DNA from: a virus
IMG/VR virus record: IMGVR_UViG_3300037189_011039
Span: 1 to 56,840 of that record
Length of the DNA stretch: 56,840 nt
Reading direction: 5' to 3' (one strand)
The notes under the pieces are model-generated. The model made no database searches, was not told the DNA's origin, and saw nothing but the letters and a program-made list of their open reading frames with translations. The position numbers were made by a program, and so were the translations under genes. Below are positions 33,475 to 40,538 of this stretch, in pieces (position 1 is the stretch's first letter; every line of letters begins with the position of its first letter).

Positions 33475-34064
33475 TGTCTGAAAAAACTTTTGATGGTGGG
33501 TTAGTCCCAGGTAAACCAGTCGCTATTGGCATTGACCAATCACTGACTGGTTTTGCCGTATCTGCTATAAACATTCTAGAGCCAACACACCATGAGACTT
33601 GGGTTTATAAATCAGAGTACAGGGGTGTCAGTAGGTTAGCTGATATTGGTAACTGGCTAATCGATAAGTTAGAGTTTTTAAAAGAAAACGGCAATGACAT
33701 TTTTGACATCGCTATGGAAGGCACAGTTCTAGCTAGTCAATCAGCACTAGTTCTCGGAGAACTTGCTGCAACTGTAAAATTATTTTTGTTTGATTACTTT
33801 AGCAATGATGTTAACCAACAACTTAGAACTCCATTACAAATTCCGCCAATGACTTTAAAAAAGTATGCTGCAGGCAAAGGTAACGCTAAAAAACAAGAGA
33901 TGCTTATGCAAATCTACAAGCGGTATGGCGTTGAGTTTAACGACGATAATGCTGCTGATGCCTACGCTCTAGCCAGATTAGCTGGCGAATGCCAAATAGA
34001 TTCAATAGAAAAGCAAGTAATTGCTCAAGTAAAAGACCCTAAATATAGGGATAAACTTTATTAA
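33474..34064 (+). CDS. RuvC-like Holliday junction resolvase
   Basis: 196 residues. RNase H-fold acidic residues: D21 in AIGIDQSLTG, E82 in AMEGTV, and D158/D162 in DDNAADAYALA. 'KKYAAGKGNAKKQEM' is the RuvC-type substrate-loop Lys motif. Resolves recombination intermediates before packaging. Confidence 0.87.
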   Translation: MSEKTFDGGLVPGKPVAIGIDQSLTGFAVSAINILEPTHHETWVYKSEYRGVSRLADIGNWLIDKLEFLKENGNDIFDIAMEGTVLASQSALVLGELAATVKLFLFDYFSNDVNQQLRTPLQIPPMTLKKYAAGKGNAKKQEMLMQIYKRYGVEFNDDNAADAYALARLAGECQIDSIEKQVIAQVKDPKYRDKLY

Positions 34065-34117
34065 TTTTAATGTACCCTTTATGTGAGGATGGCGATTCTC
34101 TAATTTAAAGGACTACA

Positions 34118-34411
34118 ATGTCAGAAGAAATCGTTACACCAATCACCGAAGAAGACTTCCTGAGGGTATCAGGTGGCTCTAATCCACAATCTGTTGCATC
34201 AGCAATCGCACACGCAATTTACGCAAGCAACCAAGTGAAGCTCCGTGCCGTAGGTGCAAGTGCAGTAAACCAAGCAGTTAAGGCAATTGCAATTGCTCGT
34301 GGATTCGTAGCACCAAGAGGTCAAGACCTAACTTGTCGAATCGGGTTCACTTCCATTGAATCACGAGATGGCACCATCAGCGCCATGGTGTTTATCGTGA
34401 CTTCGAACTAA
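34118..34411 (+). CDS. spoVS: SpoVS-like protein (stage V sporulation protein S family)
   Basis: 97 residues. 'LRVSGGSNPQSVASAIAHAI' and 'RAVGASAVNQAVKAIAIARGF' with 'APRGQDL' are almost textbook SpoVS. SpoVS is a small Alba-fold, dimeric, probably nucleic acid-binding protein of sporulating Firmicutes, Deinococcus and others. The host function is not well defined. It has rich C-ending codons and an AAAGGA ribosome site and is separated from RuvC by 53 bases. It opens the block of unknown genes. Confidence 0.9.
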   Translation: MSEEIVTPITEEDFLRVSGGSNPQSVASAIAHAIYASNQVKLRAVGASAVNQAVKAIAIARGFVAPRGQDLTCRIGFTSIESRDGTISAMVFIVTSN

Positions 34412-34443
34412 AAAAGCCTTACTCTTATATAAAAGGAGTCATC

Positions 34444-34851
34444 ATGGCAACCAATTTCAGTGTCGGTCACGCAATGCGTAGACGTAACGGCATCCCATCG
34501 AACTCACTAGAGGCAGCAGGTAAGAGCATGGCACGTAACCACGCAACCCACGAAGAGGCATACGAGGCAGCAGCTTCTGTAGGCAGTCCACGTATTCCAG
34601 TTAGTGCAGCACCTGCAATGCAGGGAACACTAATGCCTAAGAAGAACACTCAGGCTGGTGACCCAACTATGGGTGGCAAGGCTAACCGTGCAAACATTGA
34701 GCGCATCGGTGCTCAATACCGTATCACTGTGCCATTCACACCAACTATTGACCCAGCTGCTGGTCCTACCATGGCATCTGCAAAGATTATCCCTTCGGTT
34801 GCTGGCGCTAACGCTAACTTCCAGGGTGGCGAGCAGAGCGCAGCCCTCTAA
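34444..34851 (+). CDS. Unknown protein, likely virion-associated or abundant
   Basis: 135 residues after AAAAGGAG. N-terminus 'FSVGHAMRRRNGIPSNSLEAAGKSM', Ala-rich, no Cys. C-ending codons like those of the sheath and SSB-like genes suggest high expression. Stop overlaps the next start (TAATG). No family recognised. Confidence 0.55.
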   Translation: MATNFSVGHAMRRRNGIPSNSLEAAGKSMARNHATHEEAYEAAASVGSPRIPVSAAPAMQGTLMPKKNTQAGDPTMGGKANRANIERIGAQYRITVPFTPTIDPAAGPTMASAKIIPSVAGANANFQGGEQSAAL

Positions 34852-35111
34852 TGGGAATGACAGGTCGCCACTTGTCTGGTAGGGAATTCCCTACCAGCCT
34901 AGCGGTGCACTCTGACCCATACGAAGGTGCAATGGGTGCTGACTCAATGTCTGCTCAGAACCGCACAAGTTTTGAACGTGGTGGCGGTGCTTTCAAGTCC
35001 AGTTCGGTTACTCAAGGACACTTGGCTGGTTTGAGTTCGCAAAACCGTCAAACAGTCGTTAACTGGGGAGATGGTCCTAGTTCACCTAGCTTCCCTGGCT
35101 CTAACAGCTAA
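34851..35111 (+). CDS. Small Gly/Ser-rich unknown protein
   Basis: 86 residues, low-complexity Ser/Gly/Asn content and probably disordered. Coupled to the gene before. It has no motif beyond 'GRHLSGREFPTSLAVHSDPYE'. Confidence 0.5.
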   Translation: MGMTGRHLSGREFPTSLAVHSDPYEGAMGADSMSAQNRTSFERGGGAFKSSSVTQGHLAGLSSQNRQTVVNWGDGPSSPSFPGSNS

Positions 35112-35120
35112 GGATTTATA

Positions 35121-35618
35121 ATGGCAAACGAAGCTAATCAAGGAATGCAAATTCGCCACTTGATGGGTCCTGTACGCATGTTGGCTGCTCAAAAGTTTAT
35201 TGACTACACCAATAAAAATGGTGGAGCAACAATGAACGTAAACAACCTCGATGTCTTAGAGCCAAAAAAGAGCGAAGCATTTGTTGTTGGTGGAGAACCA
35301 GACCAATCTGGTAAGCGCATTGAGACAAAGCCTGTATCAGCTGAAGAACTGACTACTGCCAATGTTTTGTCACATGCACAGCACATTCAAAAATCTACAG
35401 GGTTTAAACCAACCACAAACATTGGTTCTTGGATTGAACCTAGCACAAAAGTTACTGAGCTAGATGCATCAGCTGTTTACCCAGATAAGAAAACTGCATT
35501 ACTTGTTGCTGGTGGAACCGCTAAGGGCGGTGGTCGTAACGAAAAAGCGATTTATAATGTTAAGACTGGCAGAAACAACAAGAACCCTAACTACGACGAA
35601 ACCCAAGACCAGAGGTAG
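35121..35618 (+). CDS. Unknown protein
   Basis: 165 residues after AAGGA. 'MQIRHLMGPVRMLAAQKFIDYTNKNGG' looks helical, then a polar region and 'KTALLVAGGTAKGGGRNEKA'. No family recognised. Part of a co-directional block 34.4-38.1 kb with 1-10 base gaps. Confidence 0.5.
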   Translation: MANEANQGMQIRHLMGPVRMLAAQKFIDYTNKNGGATMNVNNLDVLEPKKSEAFVVGGEPDQSGKRIETKPVSAEELTTANVLSHAQHIQKSTGFKPTTNIGSWIEPSTKVTELDASAVYPDKKTALLVAGGTAKGGGRNEKAIYNVKTGRNNKNPNYDETQDQR

Positions 35619-35624
35619 GTAACC

Positions 35625-36158
35625 ATGGCTGGTGCAGTCGGTAATATGAGCCCAAACCAGAACTGGCAATCGCTAGGAGCTGGCGGGTTACAAGGCTATA
35701 ACAACCAAGGCGGCTACGGTGGACCTGTAGCTCGTGGTGAGCTTGACGCTATCCGCATTGGAACGGGAAGAGTACCTTCCGCAGAGTATCCTGATGGTTA
35801 CCTCGGAACCATTCGCTCACGTAGAGATGACCGTCTATTAGATAGCGTCAAGAGTCGTCTAAACCAAAAAGCATATCAGCGTGGTGTTCACAAGGGTGAG
35901 CGCATTGAGCCTTCTCAATATTTCTGGACTCAGGATTTCAATGCTGACATGGGGATTCAACGTCAGATGAAAGCTAAGCCAGTTAACATTAATGGCGGTA
36001 TTGTTTACCAAGTTCCTCGTAATGCTCCTAATACTTATTTGGTACCTGCACCTCACCTAGTTAATGATGGTAAGTCAAACATGGTTTCGGATTCTCCTGG
36101 AACTATTAATCAAACTCGTGCAAATGCACTAGCCTACTTAAAGCCTGTCTGGAGATAA
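35625..36158 (+). CDS. Unknown Gly/Asn-rich protein
   Basis: 177 residues. The N-terminal 50 residues are Gly/Asn/Gln-rich; the rest has 'RDDRLLDSVKSRLNQKAYQRGVHKGERI' and 'NTYLVPAPHLVNDGKSNM'. Ribosome site GAGGTAGG. No family recognised; a minor structural role is possible. Confidence 0.5.
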   Translation: MAGAVGNMSPNQNWQSLGAGGLQGYNNQGGYGGPVARGELDAIRIGTGRVPSAEYPDGYLGTIRSRRDDRLLDSVKSRLNQKAYQRGVHKGERIEPSQYFWTQDFNADMGIQRQMKAKPVNINGGIVYQVPRNAPNTYLVPAPHLVNDGKSNMVSDSPGTINQTRANALAYLKPVWR

Positions 36159-36159
36159 A

Positions 36160-37188
36160 ATGGCAAAAGAGATTCGTTCTAATAAAACAGACAAACTAGG
36201 GCGTAGCCGTGCAAGTAAGTACCCTACTTTAGTTAAAGACCGTACTGACTTAAACCAAAAAATGATGGCTGATAAGGGCATCAAGCTAGCCGTAAGCCCA
36301 GGAACTATTTCAAACTCTATGAGTGAAAAAGAAGCTCAGGAGCAATTGGGTCGCCTAAAAGAAGGCAAACAGTTTACTGGTGCTGCTGCGACAATGTTAG
36401 ACAACGCTCACGCAGCTATTGAGCACGCTAAAGCAACTGGTACTTTTGATAAGTCTCGTGGCTGGTATTTTGAAGCAAATAACCACGCTAAGCGTTTAGC
36501 TGCTCGTTATGGTGTAGACACTGCTCAAGCAGCAGGTGTAATCGCCTCTATGTCTGGTGGTGGCGGAGAGTGGAACGTAAATAAACTAAACGCTGAAAAG
36601 TTTATACAAAACCATGTCACTGGTAAGCACACAGATAACGTAGTGCAGAACTTCCACGGTGTTGAGGGCAGTCGTATTGCTAACGCTGCCGCAATCATGT
36701 CGGGCACACACCCACACCAAGTTCTAGGTGATTTGAAAGAAAAGAACTTCTTTGACAACATCAACTCCCCAGAATCTGCTGGAGTTGGAGACACTACCCA
36801 AGACCAGCACCAAAACAACATTCTGCGTGGTTGGAAGAAACCTTGGCGTGGTCTCGGTGGCGGTAGTGGCGAGTTGCAAAAGCCAGGGGTTTACCGTCTT
36901 CACCAAGAGATTACAGCGCTTGCAGGTGCAAGTCACGGTCTAGCACCTATTGAGGCGCAACCAGTTGTTTGGGATGCCGCTAAGAGCATTTATGGAAGCA
37001 TTTCAGGTACTCCTACTCCTACTCATCCAGCATTTGCTGATTATTACCCTAGCAATGCTGTTCCTAAGCGTTTTCACGACACTTGGGCTAAGGTTACTGC
37101 CAAAAAGGCAGAGTCAGTTAGCCCTGAAACCATTGAAAAAGCTGGTCGTTCCGCTTCTCTACAAACAGGTATGTCTGAGGGTAGATAA
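36160..37188 (+). CDS. DUF7178-like phage protein
   Basis: 342 residues. The block 'GWYFEANNHAKRLAARYGVDTAQAAGVIASMSGGGGEW' followed by 'NAAAIMSGTHPHQVLGDLKEKNFF' resembles a family of actinophage proteins I know as DUF7178, in which a 'W-Y..A...A..G....AAGVIAALSP...W..N' helical domain is conserved. Function unknown. The helix-turn shape slightly recalls helix-hairpin-helix glycosylases, but no catalytic Asp can be assigned. Confidence 0.5.
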   Translation: MAKEIRSNKTDKLGRSRASKYPTLVKDRTDLNQKMMADKGIKLAVSPGTISNSMSEKEAQEQLGRLKEGKQFTGAAATMLDNAHAAIEHAKATGTFDKSRGWYFEANNHAKRLAARYGVDTAQAAGVIASMSGGGGEWNVNKLNAEKFIQNHVTGKHTDNVVQNFHGVEGSRIANAAAIMSGTHPHQVLGDLKEKNFFDNINSPESAGVGDTTQDQHQNNILRGWKKPWRGLGGGSGELQKPGVYRLHQEITALAGASHGLAPIEAQPVVWDAAKSIYGSISGTPTPTHPAFADYYPSNAVPKRFHDTWAKVTAKKAESVSPETIEKAGRSASLQTGMSEGR

Positions 37189-37562
37189 TGCCTAATTCAA
37201 CTGATGGTCGTTACGACTATACAAAACCTTGGGTAACTAATACCCCATCTGAAGATGCTTACTCAGACCCGCAGCCTACTTGGACTTATAACGGTCCATG
37301 GGCTTCAAACATGGAGCGTTTAACTCAGCAGGCATTGATGGCAGCGACCATGCCAAGAAATGTTCTACAAGACATGGTAGTTGCACCATTGCCACAGATT
37401 CGTTTATTTCCTAGCCGTTTTGGTTTTGGTATCAGATTGCAACCAGAAATTGATGATGTTGTGAGCTTGGACCGTGTATACACCGAACCTAGAGTATCCT
37501 GGTATTCAGGAAGCCCTGCAGGTTTTTCAGGTGCAGATAGAAATAGCTTGGAGACTCTCTAA
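37188..37562 (+). CDS. Unknown protein
   Basis: 124 residues, Tyr/Trp/Pro-rich N-terminus ('YDYTKPWVTNTPSEDAYSDPQPTWTYNGPW'), then 'LPQIRLFPSRFGFGIRLQPEID'. Joined to both neighbours by TAATG-type overlaps. No family recognised. Confidence 0.5.
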   Translation: MPNSTDGRYDYTKPWVTNTPSEDAYSDPQPTWTYNGPWASNMERLTQQALMAATMPRNVLQDMVVAPLPQIRLFPSRFGFGIRLQPEIDDVVSLDRVYTEPRVSWYSGSPAGFSGADRNSLETL

Positions 37563-37735
37563 TGAGACCTATTCCTAACCGTGCTAGTGAGGCTCGCCGC
37601 AAAGCAGAATCAGCAGCCCTAAACGATAACATGGGTAAGTTTCGTACTGGAGCCCACAAAAACCCAAAAGATAAACGAGCAAACACTCGTCAAGCAGCAG
37701 TTGCTAAAGCATTAAGAGAATCAGGTGATGAGTAA
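37562..37735 (+). CDS. Small basic unknown protein
   Basis: 57 residues, Arg/Lys/Ala-rich and helical, overlapping both neighbours by a single base in TAATG junctions. Strong coupling in the operon supports it as real. Unknown function. Confidence 0.5.
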   Translation: MRPIPNRASEARRKAESAALNDNMGKFRTGAHKNPKDKRANTRQAAVAKALRESGDE

Positions 37736-37935
37736 TGTTCGATGGTGATGGCGCAGAGACGCTTGAGCTTCAGGCGTATAAAATCGCCCAAAATGCTACA
37801 CTGTATAAAGGTTCAGCACCATGCCCTACATGTGGCGTAATTATGAATCCTGTAGAGTACATGTACAGTAAGGGCATTTGTGCTCCTTGTACTGAGAAGC
37901 GTAAAGCAGCAAGAGTTAAAGGAAAAATGGCATAA
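37735..37935 (+). CDS. Zinc-ribbon protein
   Basis: 66 residues with CPTC (30-33) and CAPC (53-56), a complete four-Cys zinc ribbon, and a basic tail 'EKRKAARVKGKMA'. TAATG couplings on both sides. Possibly a transcription- or DNA-contacting factor; function unknown. Confidence 0.6.
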   Translation: MFDGDGAETLELQAYKIAQNATLYKGSAPCPTCGVIMNPVEYMYSKGICAPCTEKRKAARVKGKMA

Positions 37936-38147
37936 TGGCAGTTAACACTTCACGTTCAATGAACCAGAGCCTCGCAGAAGGCTCAACTGATGGCAAGTAC
38001 CGTAAGGTTCGCCCAGACACTGAGGTAATCGACATGGATGGTAACGAGAAGACTCTCGACAACCGTCAGTCGCTTCACCCATTCTCAGGTTACGGATTCG
38101 TAACCAGTGAGTTCCCAGCCGATGGTCGAGTAAACCCAGGTAAGTAA
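37935..38147 (+). CDS. Small unknown protein, highly expressed style
   Basis: 70 residues with C-ending codons. 'TDGKYRKVRPDTEVIDMDGNEKTLDNRQSLHP' looks like a compact beta domain. Last gene before a promoter-like gap. No family recognised. Confidence 0.5.
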   Translation: MAVNTSRSMNQSLAEGSTDGKYRKVRPDTEVIDMDGNEKTLDNRQSLHPFSGYGFVTSEFPADGRVNPGK

Positions 38148-38149
38148 CC

Positions 38150-38158
38150 TGCTATAAT
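38150..38158 (+). promoter_or_regulatory. Extended -10 promoter (TGCTATAAT)
   Basis: TGcTATAAT is a perfect extended -10 box in a 38-base gap. The next start follows AAGGAG by 7 bases. No -35 match is obvious, which is common for extended -10 promoters. Would start a transcript near 38165. Confidence 0.55.
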
Positions 38159-38185
38159 AAACCGTACACTTATAAGGAGCATAAA

Positions 38186-38755
38186 TTGTCTGATGCACCA
38201 TTAATCGGCTCTAGGGAAATTGATGGACCAGTTCTTCGACTGGTCTATTGTCTCGTCTGTAACACTATTGAAGAACTCCCACCTCACGATGGTCCACCTG
38301 AAACTGACGTTTTGCTGGAGCTTACTCTAGAAAAGCATGAGTTTGATTCTGGTGAACGCCATGTCGGTAAAATGTTCCTTCTTCCAGTCAAGATGTGGAT
38401 GGAAGAAAAGAGCCGTAAGGCTATTATTAAGCAGTTGCGTGAGTCTGCTGGTCACCTTGTTGGTAGCGGTGAAGGCTTAGACAGCCTCACTGAAGACAAA
38501 GACTATTACACTTCTAAGTCCCAGTTTGGCGAAGACGCTATGAAGTGCTGGTCATACCATTTACAGCCTAAAGATGGTTGTGGCGATTACATGGATGAGA
38601 AGAAGCGTTTAGTTCCTAAGACTGACATTGAACGCAAAAACTTGGGTCTTCCTACTTCTCGTGAATCTGGTATTAATGTGTTTTTGTGTCAATTTTGCCC
38701 TGTTCACAGTACAGTGGTAACTAAGAAACGTGCAATCATGGGAATGTATAACTAA
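38186..38755 (+). CDS. Zinc-binding unknown protein (TTG start)
   Basis: 189 residues. TTG 38186 is supported by TAAGGAG seven bases upstream. CLVC (22-25) at the N-terminus and CQFCPVH at the C-terminus could form one zinc site across the chain. The middle has 'GKMFLLPVKMWMEEKSRKAIIKQLRE'. Seems to be conserved in actinophages; function unknown. Confidence 0.55.
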   Translation: MSDAPLIGSREIDGPVLRLVYCLVCNTIEELPPHDGPPETDVLLELTLEKHEFDSGERHVGKMFLLPVKMWMEEKSRKAIIKQLRESAGHLVGSGEGLDSLTEDKDYYTSKSQFGEDAMKCWSYHLQPKDGCGDYMDEKKRLVPKTDIERKNLGLPTSRESGINVFLCQFCPVHSTVVTKKRAIMGMYN

Positions 38756-39045
38756 TGAAACCAGTAGAAACTTTTTACACCGTAATCCTTTACACTGATG
38801 GAACTATGGCTACCACAACTGATGCTTTGGAGCCTACTTTTATTGGTCAACGCCCTGCTAATGTGGCAGACATTTACACTACTTCACAGCAGTTGGTCAA
38901 GGAAATCGACCAACAGTCTTTGGTTAGTCGCATTGTGCAAGAGATTGCTAAGGCAAATCCTACCCCACAGTCCGTACCTGACCGTATGAAGGATGCTTTG
39001 AAGTCTCGTGGAATTGACCCAGAAAGTATTACGCCAGCAAACTAG
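38755..39045 (+). CDS. Unknown small protein
   Basis: 96 residues, coupled by TAATG. N-terminal beta part 'FYTVILYTDGTMATTTDAL' then helical and a Pro-rich end. No family recognised. Confidence 0.5.
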   Translation: MKPVETFYTVILYTDGTMATTTDALEPTFIGQRPANVADIYTTSQQLVKEIDQQSLVSRIVQEIAKANPTPQSVPDRMKDALKSRGIDPESITPAN

Positions 39046-39054
39046 ACTAGTTGT

Positions 39055-39942
39055 ATGACTAGTTATCTGCCAACTTCGTATTTCAGCGAGCCTGCCCAAG
39101 AACTTGACCCTAAGTTGTTCGAGGGCAGGTCTTTGCGTTCTCAAATTCGTCAAGGCATTGTAAGTATTTTGCATGACTTTTTGCACAGAAGTTACCGTCA
39201 TGCTGACCTATGGGTTCACCCGTATTTGGCTGGGTCTGGCGTATCTTATCAATGGTCTGCTGACCGTATGCCAGGCGATTTAGACTGCCTGATGTCTGTT
39301 GATTTTGTTCAGTTTCGTAAAGCTAACCCAGAGTTTCGTGGATTAAGCGATAAAGAGATTGCAGACCAACTAAATGAAGACTTCAGAGAGAAGCTACAAC
39401 CAACCACTGAAAACTGGAATGGTTTTGAGCTAACCTTCTTTGCTATTACTTCTTCAAACATTCGCTCTATCAAACCTTATGCTGCTTATGATTTGAAGTA
39501 TAACGAATGGGCTGTTACTCCTAACCCTGCTCAAGCAGCTCCTACTGTTTCAGAGTGGGACTCAGTAGCACAAGCAGATAATCACTTAGCCTCTCAAACT
39601 TACACTCGTGCTACTAAAGCCATGCAAGACCTTCAGTTGGCTCAAGGTGGACCTCAAAAGAGAAACGCTGAGGTTGCTTTGCACATTGCATTCCAACAAG
39701 CTGAAGCCCTTTATAACGACATTCACGAAGGTCGTTCTGAAGCGTTCTCTCCTAAAGGCGAAGGTTATGCTGACTTTCACAACTATCGTTGGCAGGCTGG
39801 CAAGCGCAGTGGAACTATTGACCTTTTAAAAGATATTAAAGCATCTTCTCAGACATACTCAAGCAATGAGTCTATTTATGGTGTTCCTCTTCCTGATGCT
39901 TCAACACTAATTAGGCGAGCAGCCTTATATGGAAGAATGTAA
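39055..39942 (+). CDS. Nucleotidyltransferase-like protein
   Basis: 295 residues. 'YLAGSGVSYQWSADRMPGDLDCLMSVDF' gives the Pol-beta-type signature G-S-x(9-13)-D-x-D, with D-L-D as the metal-binding pair. 'RGLSDKEIADQLNEDFREKL' and 'IKPYAAYDLKYNEW' match actinophage proteins annotated as nucleotidyltransferases. Substrate unknown; candidates are tRNA, small molecules or proteins. Confidence 0.68.
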   Translation: MTSYLPTSYFSEPAQELDPKLFEGRSLRSQIRQGIVSILHDFLHRSYRHADLWVHPYLAGSGVSYQWSADRMPGDLDCLMSVDFVQFRKANPEFRGLSDKEIADQLNEDFREKLQPTTENWNGFELTFFAITSSNIRSIKPYAAYDLKYNEWAVTPNPAQAAPTVSEWDSVAQADNHLASQTYTRATKAMQDLQLAQGGPQKRNAEVALHIAFQQAEALYNDIHEGRSEAFSPKGEGYADFHNYRWQAGKRSGTIDLLKDIKASSQTYSSNESIYGVPLPDASTLIRRAALYGRM

Positions 39943-40037
39943 TGTCTTTATTAGACACTTGTAGAAACTGTGGTCACGAACTTTATAAAGAAATCTGTGT
40001 TAAAGATGACTGTAAGTGTGATTGCTACGAAAACTAA
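39942..40037 (+). CDS. 31-residue Cys-rich mini-protein
   Basis: Six Cys in 31 residues (C7, C10, C19, C24, C26, C28), coupled by TAATG to the nucleotidyltransferase gene. A metal knuckle is likely. The short length keeps confidence moderate. Confidence 0.5.
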   Translation: MSLLDTCRNCGHELYKEICVKDDCKCDCYEN

Positions 40038-40049
40038 CTAGGATTATTT

Positions 40050-40538
40050 GTGAAAATACTTGTTGAACTAGATGGGGTATTACGACACACTGATGATTCC
40101 CCAATCAGTACAGGCATTATCTTGTCTGGAACTTTATCTGTTTATAACAGAATAAGCTATCTTGTCTCTGAGACTGAAACTGTAGCCAAACACTGGCTTG
40201 ATTCTAACGGCGTAGTAGACTACGACAACATTATTGATACTTCGGTGTCTCTTCATGGCGAAGACTTGAAGCAACGTCAATTGAATGTTGCAAAGACTAA
40301 AGGTCTAGCTGAAATGGTTATCACTAGTGACCCTAACCTTTGGAAGTACGCTTTTGAACTAGGTATCCCCGTAGTTCTATTTGCTAACCCTGAGTATACT
40401 CGACCAGAGTTTCGACCTGATGCTCCCAAGACTGTGCGGGCTTGGAATCAAGTCGAAGAGGCTATCAAAAAGCAACAGATTCTTCGTACTCAAGATGTGC
40501 GTCAGCAACGGGCAGAGCAGTTGAACTATGGCGACTAA
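40050..40538 (+). CDS. HAD-like protein with altered catalytic motif
   Basis: 162 residues from GTG 40050. 'KILVELDGVLRHTDDSP' aligns with the HAD motif I DxDGvL, but the first Asp (the nucleophile) is Glu. A late 'GIPVVLFANPEYTRPEFRPDAPKTVRAW' block fits the end of a HAD Rossmann fold. Possibly an inactive or altered phosphatase. The protein at 20220 is similar in outline. Overlaps the next gene by 11 bases. Confidence 0.5.
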   Translation: MKILVELDGVLRHTDDSPISTGIILSGTLSVYNRISYLVSETETVAKHWLDSNGVVDYDNIIDTSVSLHGEDLKQRQLNVAKTKGLAEMVITSDPNLWKYAFELGIPVVLFANPEYTRPEFRPDAPKTVRAWNQVEEAIKKQQILRTQDVRQQRAEQLNYGD

